NCBI GenBank assembly: GCA_028277845.1
Contig: JANQFL010000103.1
Span: 1 to 64,000 of the forward strand
From: Sneathiellales bacterium
GTDB lineage: Bacteria > Pseudomonadota > Alphaproteobacteria > JANQFL01
Length of the DNA stretch: 64,000 bases
Reading direction: 5' to 3'
Part shown: piece after piece, positions 42,433 to 50,202 of the stretch
Layout of the letters: every line of letters starts with the position of its first letter
Position numbering within the stretch: position 1 is the stretch's first letter
Notes under the pieces: model-generated
Seen by the model: the letters and a program-made list of their open reading frames with translations, nothing else
Told to the model about the DNA's origin: nothing
Databases searched by the model: none
Position numbers and translations under genes: made by a program

Positions 42433-42483
42433 TTGTCATTTTGACTTCATGAAGCGGTCATCTTGACTTCATGAAGCGGTCAT
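42433..42483 (+). promoter_or_regulatory. Pho-box array of five heptamers
   Basis: Upstream of phnC five heptamers occur at exact 11-bp intervals: TTGTCAT (42433), ACTTCAT (42444), CGGTCAT (42455), ACTTCAT (42466) and CGGTCAT (42477), each followed by a 4-bp spacer. The alphaproteobacterial Pho box is CTGTCAT-N4-CTGTCAT, so this is an extended PhoB site able to bind several dimers in tandem. The last four units form an exact 22-bp tandem duplication. Phosphate-starvation control of the downstream phnCDE is the natural reading. Confidence 0.75.
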
Positions 42484-42484
42484 C
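42441..42484. repeat. Exact 22-bp tandem duplication in the phnC promoter
   Basis: TTGACTTCATGAAGCGGTCATC occurs at 42441-42462 and again, without a mismatch, at 42463-42484. Each copy contains the 10-bp palindrome CTTCATGAAG. Two helical turns per unit keep all PhoB half-sites on the same DNA face. Confidence 0.95.
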
Positions 42485-42522
42485 GCCGGTTGTTAGAGCA
42501 CGGTAGAGGAAAGGAGGCCGTC

Positions 42523-43386
42523 ATGACGCCTGCCATACACGTGCAAGATCTCAACAAGACCTTCGGCAAGAAGAAACGGGCGTTGCGTGACGTCAGCCTG
42601 AATGTGGCCGAGGGGGAAATGGTCGCACTGATCGGCGCCTCCGGTTCCGGCAAGTCCACGCTCATTCGCCATGTCGCCGGCCTGGTCGAGTCGGACAAGA
42701 CCGGCAGCCAGGTCGCGGTGTTCGGACAAACCATGCAATCCCAGGGCCGGCTGGCCGGCAATGTATCGGTTTTGCGCCGCGATATCGGTGTCATCTTTCA
42801 GCAGTTCAATCTGGTCGGGCGGCTCTCCGTCCTGACCAACGTCCTGGTCGGCCTGCTCGGATCGATCCCCGGCTGGCGCGGCGCCATGGCCCTGTTCACC
42901 CGGGACGAGAAGCAAACCGCCATGCAGGCCCTGCGCCGCGTCGGCATCGACGATACGGCGCTGCAGCGGGCCAATACCCTGTCGGGCGGCCAGCAGCAGC
43001 GGGCCGCCATCGCCCGGGCCCTGGTGCAGGGCGCACGGATCATCCTGGCCGACGAGCCGATCGCCTCGCTCGACCCGGCCTCGGCCAAGCGGGTGATGGA
43101 AACCCTGTCGTCGGTCAATGCCGGCGACGGCATCACGGTGCTGGTGTCGCTGCATCAGGTCGAATACGCACGCCGCTTCTGCCCGCGCACGGTGGCCATG
43201 CGGGACGGCGAGATCGTCTACGACGGTCCCAGCGCCGCGCTGACCAACGACTTCCTGCGCGAGATCTACGGCGAGGCCAGCGAGGAGTTGGTCCTGCCCG
43301 ATGCCAGCGATGGCGAAATCATCGTCGCGCCGATTCCGCGGCCGCACGAGTTCCCGGCCGCCGCCGAAGCCGTCGCGACGGCCTAG
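42523..43386 (+). CDS. phnC: Phosphonate ABC transporter ATPase
   Basis: 287 residues from ATG 42523, preceded by a strong AAAGGAGG; the track start is 11 codons earlier. Walker [11 protein letters not shown]-loop [34 protein letters not shown] (a very PhnC-like stretch), signature [17 protein letters not shown], Walker [14 protein letters not shown] and switch His in [15 protein letters not shown]. It has a longer C-terminal tail than usual. First gene of phnCDE behind the Pho-box array. Confidence 0.95.
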   Translation: MTPAIHVQDLNKTFGKKKRALRDVSLNVAEGEMVALIGASGSGKSTLIRHVAGLVESDKTGSQVAVFGQTMQSQGRLAGNVSVLRRDIGVIFQQFNLVGRLSVLTNVLVGLLGSIPGWRGAMALFTRDEKQTAMQALRRVGIDDTALQRANTLSGGQQQRAAIARALVQGARIILADEPIASLDPASAKRVMETLSSVNAGDGITVLVSLHQVEYARRFCPRTVAMRDGEIVYDGPSAALTNDFLREIYGEASEELVLPDASDGEIIVAPIPRPHEFPAAAEAVATA

Positions 43387-43437
43387 GTGTTGTTCCTGTC
43401 CATCCGCCCGTTCCACTCAGCAAGCTTGGAGACTTCC

Positions 43438-44493
43438 ATGAAACTCGTAAGAACCCTTGCCGTCGCCGCCTTGGTGTCGGCGGTGTCCTTCTCCGCTTCG
43501 GCGAAGAAGATCCACGTCAACAAGAACAGCGACGGCAAAGTTTTGATCAACGTCGGCCTACTGGCGACGGAATCCCAGGAAAACCTGATGAAGCGCTGGG
43601 GCCCGATCATCGACCTGATGGCGAAGAAGACCGGCTACGACGTGAAACCGTTCTTCGCGTCCGACTATGCCGGCGTCATCGAGGGCATGCGCTTCAACAA
43701 GGTCGATCTGGTGCTGTACGGCAACAAGTCGGCCATGGAAGCGGTCAAACGGGCCGATGCGGAAATCTTCGCCCAGGTCGTCGAGATCGGCGGCGGTCTC
43801 GGATATTACTCCGTGCTGCATACCCTGAAGTCGAACGACAAGATCAACTCGCTCGACGACGTCTTGAAGTGCGACAAGTCGATCAACTTCGGCATCGGCG
43901 ACCCCAACTCCACGTCGGGATTCCTCGTGCCGACCACGTTCATTTTCGCCAAGCACGGCGTCAACCCGCAGAAGTGCTTCAAGACCGTGCGCAACGCCAG
44001 CCATGAAACCAACCTGCTGTCGGTCGCCAACGGCCAGGTCACCGTGGCCACGGCCAACAACAAGGCCATGCACATCCGGCTGCAGCGCAATCACCCGGAG
44101 AAATACAACAAGCTCAAGGAAATCTGGCGCTCGCCGCTGATCCCGTCCGATCCGCTGGCCTATCGCGGCAATCTGCCTGCGGACGTCAAGGCCAAGATCT
44201 TCCACTTCTTTATCGGTCTCGGCCGCTTCGGCACGCCCGATGAGATCCGCAAGGAGCGGGCGATCATGAACTACGCCACCTTCGCCGGGTTCAAGCCGTC
44301 GTCCAACGCCCAGCTCTTCCCGATCCGCGAGATGGCCTTGAACAAGGACATCATGAAGGTCCAGGCGGACAAGAAGCTGTCGGCCGACGAGAAGAAGAAA
44401 AAGATCGCCGAGCTGACCAACAAGATCAAGGAGATCCAGGCCCTGGCCAACGAGATCCCCAACGATCTGGGACAGACCAAGCTCATCAACTGA
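43438..44493 (+). CDS. phnD: Phosphonate-binding periplasmic protein
   Basis: 351 residues from ATG 43438. Signal peptide MKLVRTLAVAALVSAVSFSASA. Family segments: LINVGLLATESQENLMKRWGPIIDLMAKKTGYDV, FASDYAGVIEGMRFNKVDLVLYGNKSAMEAV (the ligand-contacting region) and INFGIGDPNSTSGFLVPTTFIF, where Ser/Thr bind the phosphonate group. A Lys-rich C terminus (DKKLSADEKKKKIAELTNKI) is a normal feature of PhnD. It is encoded between the ATPase and permease. Confidence 0.95.
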   Translation: MKLVRTLAVAALVSAVSFSASAKKIHVNKNSDGKVLINVGLLATESQENLMKRWGPIIDLMAKKTGYDVKPFFASDYAGVIEGMRFNKVDLVLYGNKSAMEAVKRADAEIFAQVVEIGGGLGYYSVLHTLKSNDKINSLDDVLKCDKSINFGIGDPNSTSGFLVPTTFIFAKHGVNPQKCFKTVRNASHETNLLSVANGQVTVATANNKAMHIRLQRNHPEKYNKLKEIWRSPLIPSDPLAYRGNLPADVKAKIFHFFIGLGRFGTPDEIRKERAIMNYATFAGFKPSSNAQLFPIREMALNKDIMKVQADKKLSADEKKKKIAELTNKIKEIQALANEIPNDLGQTKLIN

Positions 44494-44579
44494 TGACGCG
44501 CCGGTACGGGCGGTGGCCGCATGCGGCCACCGCCCGCCCCTTTTGAACCCTCGCCCATCCCTACACGATTGGTCCCGCC

Positions 44580-45395
44580 ATGCCGGACGCCGCCGCGGTC
44601 AAGCCCGCCGAAGACATCGCCATTCCGAAAGAGGACTTGAGCCGCAGGCTCTACCGCTGGGCCATGTGGGGCGCCATCGGTATTATCCTCGCCTGGGGCT
44701 ACGGCCCGTCCGAGGTGCACAAGTTCACCAGCCTGTTCACCGACGCGGCCAACATGGCCGAATACGCGTCCGACTTTCTCGAACCGGATTTCCATGCCTG
44801 GGAGATCTATGTCGAACAGATGGTGCTGACCATCCAGATGGCCTTCTGGGGCACGTTCCTGGCCGTGGTGTTCGCCATCCCCTTCTCCTTGCTGTCGTCC
44901 AACAACATCGTGCCGTTCTGGATCGTGCAGCCGATCCGCCGCCTGATGGACGCCGCCCGGGCGATCAACGAAATCGTCTTCGCCGTGCTGTTCATCGTCG
45001 CCGTGGGGCTCGGCCCGTTCGCCGGGGTGATGGCCCTGTTCGTGCACAATGTGGGCGTCATCGCCAAGCTGTTTTCCGAGATCGTCGAAACCATCGACCA
45101 CCGGCCGGTCGAAGGCATCCGGGCGACCGGCGCCACGCGGCTGGAGGAAATCGTCTTCGGCGTGCTGCCCCAGGTGCTGCCCAACTGGATTTCGCTCTCG
45201 CTCTACCGGCTCGAGACCAATGTGCGCTCGGCGACGGTGCTCGGCATCGTCGGCGCCGGCGGCATCGGCTTCGTGCTGCACGAATCGATCCGCGCCTTCG
45301 AATACGGCAAGGCGTCGGCGATCATCATTGTCATCATCGTCGCCGTATCGCTGGTCGACATCATCTCCCAGCAACTGCGCAAGCTGGTGGTGTAA
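44580..45395 (+). CDS. phnE: Phosphonate ABC transporter permease
   Basis: 271 residues with about six transmembrane helices. PhnE motifs: MVLTIQMAFWGTFLAVVFAIPFSLLSSNNIVP, EIVFAVLFIVAVGLGPFAGVMALFVHNVGVIAKLFSE, EGIRATGATRLEEIVFGVLPQVLPNWIS (coupling loop) and TVLGIVGAGGIGFVLHESIRAFEY. It completes the second phosphonate importer. Its stop lies only 4 bp from the stop of the convergent DUF1045 gene. Confidence 0.95.
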   Translation: MPDAAAVKPAEDIAIPKEDLSRRLYRWAMWGAIGIILAWGYGPSEVHKFTSLFTDAANMAEYASDFLEPDFHAWEIYVEQMVLTIQMAFWGTFLAVVFAIPFSLLSSNNIVPFWIVQPIRRLMDAARAINEIVFAVLFIVAVGLGPFAGVMALFVHNVGVIAKLFSEIVETIDHRPVEGIRATGATRLEEIVFGVLPQVLPNWISLSLYRLETNVRSATVLGIVGAGGIGFVLHESIRAFEYGKASAIIIVIIVAVSLVDIISQQLRKLVV

Positions 45396-45399
45396 GGCG

Positions 45400-46092
45400 C
45401 TACCCGAAGGGAAAGCGCGCCCAGGTTTCGAACGGCGCGCCGGCGGAGGGTTGCCGGAACACGGTCAGCGCGTCGCATAGGATCGGCGAACGCAAGGCAA
45501 CGGCGAAGTGATCGGCCAGAACCGGAAGGACCCGGTCCCGCGCGTCGTCGTCGAGCTTACCGGTCAACGTCATGTGAAAGCGGAACTCGTCCAGTACGTA
45601 CGGATAGCCCCATGCGTCCAGCAGTTGGCGCCGGCGGTCCGACAGGCGCTCGGGCCTGCGCCGGGCTCGTTCGCCGGCGGTCAGCGGCGCACGCAGGAAC
45701 TCGAAATGCCTGACACAGTGGCCGGCCAACCGGTGGAGTTCGGGACATTCGTCCTGAAGCAGAAGCGCGACGAATCCGGCGATTCGGCCGACGGCCAGTT
45801 GCGGCAAGGAAAACGCCTGGACCGCCGCGGCGAGGTCTTGCGCCGCGTTTTTCACATCCTCCGGACGGGCGTCTTCGGCCAGGCGGAACGGCGGCTTCAG
45901 CGTGGCATGAAAGCCATAGGTGCGCGGCGCGGCCGTCAGGTCGTGTAGTTGGTTGGGCGACAGGCCGGGAACCGCCGGGCGGGGCGGAACCGCGCCGCCC
46001 GGCCGCGGATTGCGGCCGAGCCAGGCGGCGGCCGCCTGTTCCAGCGTGCTGCCGGGCGGCGGCGCGAAATAGACGGCAAAACGTTCCGTCAC
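45400..46092 (-). CDS. DUF1045 phosphonate-metabolism protein
   Basis: 230 residues, MTERFAVYFAPPPGSTLEQAAAAWLGRN at the N terminus followed by YGFHATLKPPFRL and FRFHMTLTGKLDDD. The two HxTL motifs mark the 2H phosphoesterase fold, and the whole matches the DUF1045 family that is found in phn operons. A cyclic-phosphate or phosphodiester hydrolase role, possibly replacing PhnP (absent here) in opening ribosyl 1,2-cyclic phosphate, is a reasonable inference. Last gene of the leftward phn operon, 3 bp after the HD gene. Confidence 0.85.
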   Translation of the reverse strand: MTERFAVYFAPPPGSTLEQAAAAWLGRNPRPGGAVPPRPAVPGLSPNQLHDLTAAPRTYGFHATLKPPFRLAEDARPEDVKNAAQDLAAAVQAFSLPQLAVGRIAGFVALLLQDECPELHRLAGHCVRHFEFLRAPLTAGERARRRPERLSDRRRQLLDAWGYPYVLDEFRFHMTLTGKLDDDARDRVLPVLADHFAVALRSPILCDALTVFRQPSAGAPFETWARFPFG

Positions 46093-46095
46093 CGG

Positions 46096-46677
46096 CTAGG
46101 CGGCTCGGCCGTTCCTGAGCGCAAGTTGCGCGAAGCCGAGATAATAGTCCAGATCTTCCGTCTCTGCGGCCGGATCCTTCGCCAGGTCGTCCCAACGGCG
46201 CAAGCGAATGGCCTCGCGGGCATGGGGCCGTTCGAGAAACGCTGCCGATTCCGGGCCGTCGAACGCGCCACCCTGCAGTTCGAGGCTGCGGACCGACCCG
46301 GGAGACAAGCCGTCGAAATAGCCGCCGTCGACGGCACAGAGATAGCGCTTGGCCGCGACATGAAGCTGAATCGGACCGGTGACGTCGGGCCCGAACCATT
46401 TGCCCAGATAGCCGCAGCCGATGTCCTCGTGCCGGCGGTCGATGCCGGCCTCGGCGGCCCCCTCGAAATGGGTGTCGACCAGATGGCCGATATCGTGCAG
46501 CAGCGCCGCGGTGATCAGATCCGCCGACGAACCGGCCGCCTCCGCATGGGCGGCGCACTGCAGGGCATGCTGCAATTGCGTCACCCGCTGTTCGCCATAG
46601 CGCTCGACGCCGGCGGTTTGCAGGATATGCGCGATTTCCTCGATCGGTGTCATGTCTCTCTCCCGCTTGTCATGCAA
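46096..46677 (-). CDS. HD-domain protein of phosphonate operons (PhnZ-like)
   Basis: 193 residues; an ATG at MTPIEEIAHILQTAG (46653) is an alternative start. The HD metal site is in QLQHALQCAAHAEA, AALLHDIGHLVDTHF and the conserved IQLHVAAKRYLC. It matches the HDIG-type family associated with phosphonate degradation, related to PhnZ, which oxidatively cleaves 2-amino-1-hydroxyethylphosphonate with a di-iron centre. The residues before the first metal His read RYGEQRVTQLQH, whereas PhnZ has YIGEAINQLEH, so the lid Glu and a Glu next to the His appear as Gln. No phnY is nearby. Confidence 0.8.
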   Translation of the reverse strand: MHDKRERDMTPIEEIAHILQTAGVERYGEQRVTQLQHALQCAAHAEAAGSSADLITAALLHDIGHLVDTHFEGAAEAGIDRRHEDIGCGYLGKWFGPDVTGPIQLHVAAKRYLCAVDGGYFDGLSPGSVRSLELQGGAFDGPESAAFLERPHAREAIRLRRWDDLAKDPAAETEDLDYYLGFAQLALRNGRAA

Positions 46678-47812
46678 TACGAACGCCTTCGCGCCAGACG
46701 CCGCGGATGAGCGGATGATGGGGCGTGTGGCGCACGCGAACGAAATCGGCGCGCTTGCCGATGGCGATCTCCCCCCGGTCGTGCAGACCGGCCGACTCCG
46801 CCGCCGTCTTGGTCACCGTGCGGATGGCCCGCGGCAGGTCATAACCCTCGACGTCGTCATAGAGCAGAAAGGCCGCGTGCAGCAGGCTGTTGGGGACATA
46901 ATCGCTGGAGAAAATGTCCAGCAGGTCGTCCTCGGCCAGGGTCTGCGCAGACACGTTACCCGAATGGGAACCGCCGCGCACCAGATTGGGCGCGCCCATC
47001 ATGACGCAAAGGCCGTTGCCGTGGGAGGCCCGGGCCGCCTCGACCGTCGTCGGAAATTCGGCGATCGACATGCCGTCGGCGACCGCTTCGTCCACATGAG
47101 CCGTCGTGGCGTCGTCGTGGCTGGCCAGACTGAGACCCAATGCCTTGGCCCGGTCGACCACATGGCGCCGGTTCGGCGCGCTATGACGGCGCTGGTCTTC
47201 CTTGCGCAAGGCGACGAAGGTATCCATCTCGGCGTCGCTCATGCCGAACTTGCCCTGATAGTAGATGCGGTATTTTTCCTCGGCCACGAACTGCCGTTGA
47301 CCGGGCGTGTGATCCATGACCGAAACGAGCCGCACCAACGGGCTGTCCATGATGGGGTCGAGCAATTCCTGCAAATCGGGGTACGACACCTCGCAGCGCA
47401 GGTGGATCAAGTGATCGGCCCGCAACAGGTCGTCGCGCACGCCGGTTTCGATGGCGCAGACCATTTCGCGCAGCCGCTTGATCCGGGCGCTGGTCTCGGA
47501 CAAGGCGCCGACGGCAATGGCGTCGAACACCGTGGTGATTCCGGAGACGGCGACCTGGCTGTCGTGGGCGATCAGCGCCGCCGTGGCCGGCCATTCGGTC
47601 TGCGGCCGGGGCGTCATATGACCTTCCAGATTGTCGGTGTGCAGTTCGACCAGCCCGGGGATCAACAGATCACCTTCCAGGTCGCGGGCCTCCGGCAGGG
47701 ATGAAGGCCCGCTGTCGATGTCGCTGATCAGGCCGTCCTCGATGACCACCGTGCCGGGCACGACGTCGTTTTCGAGCACCAGCCGGGCATTGGTCAGCAC
47801 ATGGTCTTTCAT
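46670..47812 (-). CDS. phnM: Alpha-D-ribose 1-methylphosphonate 5-triphosphate diphosphatase
   Basis: 380 residues from ATG 47812, overlapping the phnL stop by ATGA; the longer track ORF is a shadow extension. Canonical PhnM motifs: LLIPGLVELHTDNLEGHMTPRP with metal His, LIHLRCEVSYPDL, LVSVMDHTPGQRQF, LSLASHDDATTAHVDEAV and FPTTVEAARASHGNGLCVMMGAPNLVRGGSHSGNVSA, and IFSSDYVPNSLLHAAF. It removes pyrophosphate from the PhnI product before PhnJ acts. It overlaps the HD-domain gene by 8 bp. Confidence 0.94.
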   Translation of the reverse strand: MKDHVLTNARLVLENDVVPGTVVIEDGLISDIDSGPSSLPEARDLEGDLLIPGLVELHTDNLEGHMTPRPQTEWPATAALIAHDSQVAVSGITTVFDAIAVGALSETSARIKRLREMVCAIETGVRDDLLRADHLIHLRCEVSYPDLQELLDPIMDSPLVRLVSVMDHTPGQRQFVAEEKYRIYYQGKFGMSDAEMDTFVALRKEDQRRHSAPNRRHVVDRAKALGLSLASHDDATTAHVDEAVADGMSIAEFPTTVEAARASHGNGLCVMMGAPNLVRGGSHSGNVSAQTLAEDDLLDIFSSDYVPNSLLHAAFLLYDDVEGYDLPRAIRTVTKTAAESAGLHDRGEIAIGKRADFVRVRHTPHHPLIRGVWREGVRIA

Positions 47813-48510
47813 GCCGCCCGCTGCCCCAGTTCGGCCGTGTCCAGAACGCGGGTCGCCACGGTTTCGCGTGCCTCCCGGTCGTGGAAAATGCCGATGACGG
47901 CGCTGCCCCGCTCGCGCGCTTCCAGGATCAGCGACAGAACGATCCGCTTGTTGGCGGCATCCAGACTGGCCGTCGGTTCGTCGAGCAGCAGGATGGGATA
48001 GGGGTGCACGAAACCCCGGGCGATGTTGACCCGCTGCTGCTCGCCGCCCGAAAAGGTGACCGGCGACAACGACCACAGCCGTTCCGGCACATTCAGGCGG
48101 GTGAGCATGTTACCTGCCTCGACCAGGGCCTGGTCGGCGTCCATGCCGACGGCGCGCAACGGCTCGGCGACGACGTCGATGGTCGGGACGCGGGGCACGA
48201 CACGGAGGAACTGGGAGACATAGCCCATGGTGCGTCGCCGCACATCGAGAACACGGTGCGGATGGGCTGATGCCATGTCGACCCAAGCGCCGTCATGATG
48301 CACCAGGATGCGTCCTTGCGGACAGGTATAGTTGGCGTGGATCATGCGGATCAGCGTGCTCTTGCCGATGCCGGACGGCCCGGCCAGCGCGACGCATTCG
48401 CCGGCCTCGACGGTCAGGTCCAGGCTTTCGAACACCGGCAGTTCGACGCCGCCCTGAACATGCAGGGTGAAACTCTTGCCCACGTTTTCCAGCTTCAGCA
48501 TGGTCGTCAT
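47809..48510 (-). CDS. phnL: C-P lyase accessory ABC protein PhnL
   Basis: 233 residues. Walker A GPSGIGKST, PhnL-specific VDMASAHPHRVLDVRRRTMGYVSQFLRVVPRVPTIDVVAEPL, signature FSGGEQQRVNIARGFVH and Walker B ILLLDEPTASLDAANKR. It lacks any permease partner and is a soluble component associated with the PhnGHIJK core. Overlaps phnM by ATGA and follows phnK after 7 bp. Confidence 0.94.
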   Translation of the reverse strand: MTTMLKLENVGKSFTLHVQGGVELPVFESLDLTVEAGECVALAGPSGIGKSTLIRMIHANYTCPQGRILVHHDGAWVDMASAHPHRVLDVRRRTMGYVSQFLRVVPRVPTIDVVAEPLRAVGMDADQALVEAGNMLTRLNVPERLWSLSPVTFSGGEQQRVNIARGFVHPYPILLLDEPTASLDAANKRIVLSLILEARERGSAVIGIFHDREARETVATRVLDTAELGQRAA

Positions 48511-48517
48511 GGCGTCC

Positions 48518-49300
48518 TCACGTCTGCAGGATTGAGGAAACGAGGAGTTGCGAATAAGGATGCTGGGGATCGTCCAGCACCTGATCGGTCAGGCCGTTCT
48601 CGACCACATAACCGTCTTTCATAACCATCAGCCGGTGGGCCAGTAGCCGGACCACCGCCAGATCGTGGGTGACAATGACCGCCGATAGTCCGAGGTCGGT
48701 CACCAGGCCTCGGATCAGGTCGAGCAAACGGGCCTGGACCGAGACATCCAACCCGCCGGTCGGCTCGTCCATAAAGACGAGGCGCGGGCCGGTGACCAGG
48801 TTGCGGGCGATCTGCAGGCGCTGCTGCATGCCGCCGGAAAAGGTCACGGGCAGGTCGTCGATGCGGCCGTGTTCCACCTCGACCCGCTCCAGCCACTCCA
48901 CGGCCTGGCCGCGGATATTGCCGTAATGGCGCCGGCCGATGGCCATCAGCCGTTCGCCCACATTGGCCCCGGCCGAGACGTTCATGCGCAGGCCGTCGCG
49001 CGGGTTCTGATGCACGAAGGCCCAGTCCGTGCGCATCAGCAACCGGCGCTCCGGCTCGCCCATACGGTGAATGTCGACTTCGCCGCCCGATCGGCCGCGA
49101 TAGCGGACCGATCCGGTCGAGGGGGTCAAATGGCCCGCCAGCACGTTCAACAGCGTGGTTTTGCCGGAGCCGGACTCGCCGACCACGCCCATGACCTCGC
49201 CGGGATAGAGATCGAACGAGACCCCGGCGCAGCCACGCTGCCGGCCATAGTCGTGCGACACGTTATCGACGGACAAGATCGGTTGTTCGCTGCCCAGCAT
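48518..49300 (-). CDS. phnK: C-P lyase accessory ABC protein PhnK
   Basis: 260 residues from ATG 49300, inside the ATGA-type overlap with phnJ. Walker A GESGSGKTT, the PhnK-type RTDWAFVHQNPRDGLRMNVSAGANVGERLMAIGRRHY, signature FSGGMQQRLQIARNLVT and Walker B LVFMDEPTGGLDVSVQ. In E. coli PhnK docks on PhnJ of the core complex, and the oligopeptide-transporter-like sequence fits. The ATPase activity probably supports turnover of the complex rather than import. Confidence 0.94.
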   Translation of the reverse strand: MLGSEQPILSVDNVSHDYGRQRGCAGVSFDLYPGEVMGVVGESGSGKTTLLNVLAGHLTPSTGSVRYRGRSGGEVDIHRMGEPERRLLMRTDWAFVHQNPRDGLRMNVSAGANVGERLMAIGRRHYGNIRGQAVEWLERVEVEHGRIDDLPVTFSGGMQQRLQIARNLVTGPRLVFMDEPTGGLDVSVQARLLDLIRGLVTDLGLSAVIVTHDLAVVRLLAHRLMVMKDGYVVENGLTDQVLDDPQHPYSQLLVSSILQT

Positions 49301-50202
49301 CAGTCCGCCGCCTCCCCGTCGAACAGGGCCGGTCCGGCGTGGCCGGCGGCGCGCCGTTCGCTGCAATGGTCCGTGTCGGAGCAGACGAACATGCGCTTGC
49401 CCCGGTCGTCGAGGATGACCTCGTCGAGGAAGGTGTCCTCGGCGCCGCAGAAGGCGCACACATCCTGCCACTCCGGCAGCTCGAACGGATAGTCGTCGAA
49501 GTCGAGGCTCTTGACCTCGGTATGGGGCGGCACGGCGTAGATGCGTTTTTCCCGCCCGGCGCCGAACAACTGCAGCGCCGCCATGCGGTCCATCTTGGGA
49601 TTGTCGAATTTCGGCGTCGGCGACGGGTCCATCACGTAGCGCCCGGCGACCTTGACCGGATAGGCGTAGGTGGTGGCGATGTGGCCGTGATGGGCGATGT
49701 CCTCGTACAGCTTGACGTGCATCAGGCCGTAATCCTCCAGTGCGTGCATGCGCCGGGTCTCGGTCTCGCGCGGTTCGAGAAAGCGCAGCGGTTCCGGGAT
49801 CGGCACCTGGAACACCAGGATCTGATCGGCGCGCAGGTCCTTTTCCGGAATGCGGTGGCGGGTCTGGATCAGCGACGCGTCCGCCGTGCTCTCCGTCGTC
49901 TCGACGCCGGTGGTGCGGACGAAGAACTTGCGGATGCTGATGGCGTTGGTGGTGTCGTCGGAACCCTGGTCGATGACCTTGAGAACGTCGTCGGGGCCGA
50001 TGATGCTGGCGGTCACCTGAATACCGCCGGTGCCCCAGCCGTACGGCATGGGCATCTCGCGGCTGGCAAACGGCACCTGGTAGCCCGGAATCGCCACGGC
50101 CTTGAGGATGGCGCGGCGGATCATGCGCTTGGTCTGCTCGTCGAGAAACGCGAAGTTGTAGGCGCTGTCGAACGCCGAACCGGATTCACTCTGCGGCGAC
50201 AT
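49300..50202 (-). CDS. phnJ: Carbon-phosphorus lyase, radical SAM subunit
   Basis: 300 residues from ATG 50202, starting 17 bp inside phnI. The unique PhnJ cysteine motif is intact: CAFCG then, after exactly 21 residues, C in MFVCSDTDHC, giving Cx2Cx21C for the [4Fe-4S] cluster plus the following Cys. Other PhnJ segments: AYNFAFLDEQTKRMIRRAILKAVAIPGYQVPFASREMPMPYGWGTGGIQ (start), RKFFVRTTGVETTESTADASLIQTRHRIPE and DYPFELPEWQDVCAFC. It cleaves the C-P bond of 5-phospho-ribosyl 1-phosphonate, releasing the alkane and a cyclic phosphate. Confidence 0.96.
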   Translation of the reverse strand: MSPQSESGSAFDSAYNFAFLDEQTKRMIRRAILKAVAIPGYQVPFASREMPMPYGWGTGGIQVTASIIGPDDVLKVIDQGSDDTTNAISIRKFFVRTTGVETTESTADASLIQTRHRIPEKDLRADQILVFQVPIPEPLRFLEPRETETRRMHALEDYGLMHVKLYEDIAHHGHIATTYAYPVKVAGRYVMDPSPTPKFDNPKMDRMAALQLFGAGREKRIYAVPPHTEVKSLDFDDYPFELPEWQDVCAFCGAEDTFLDEVILDDRGKRMFVCSDTDHCSERRAAGHAGPALFDGEAAD

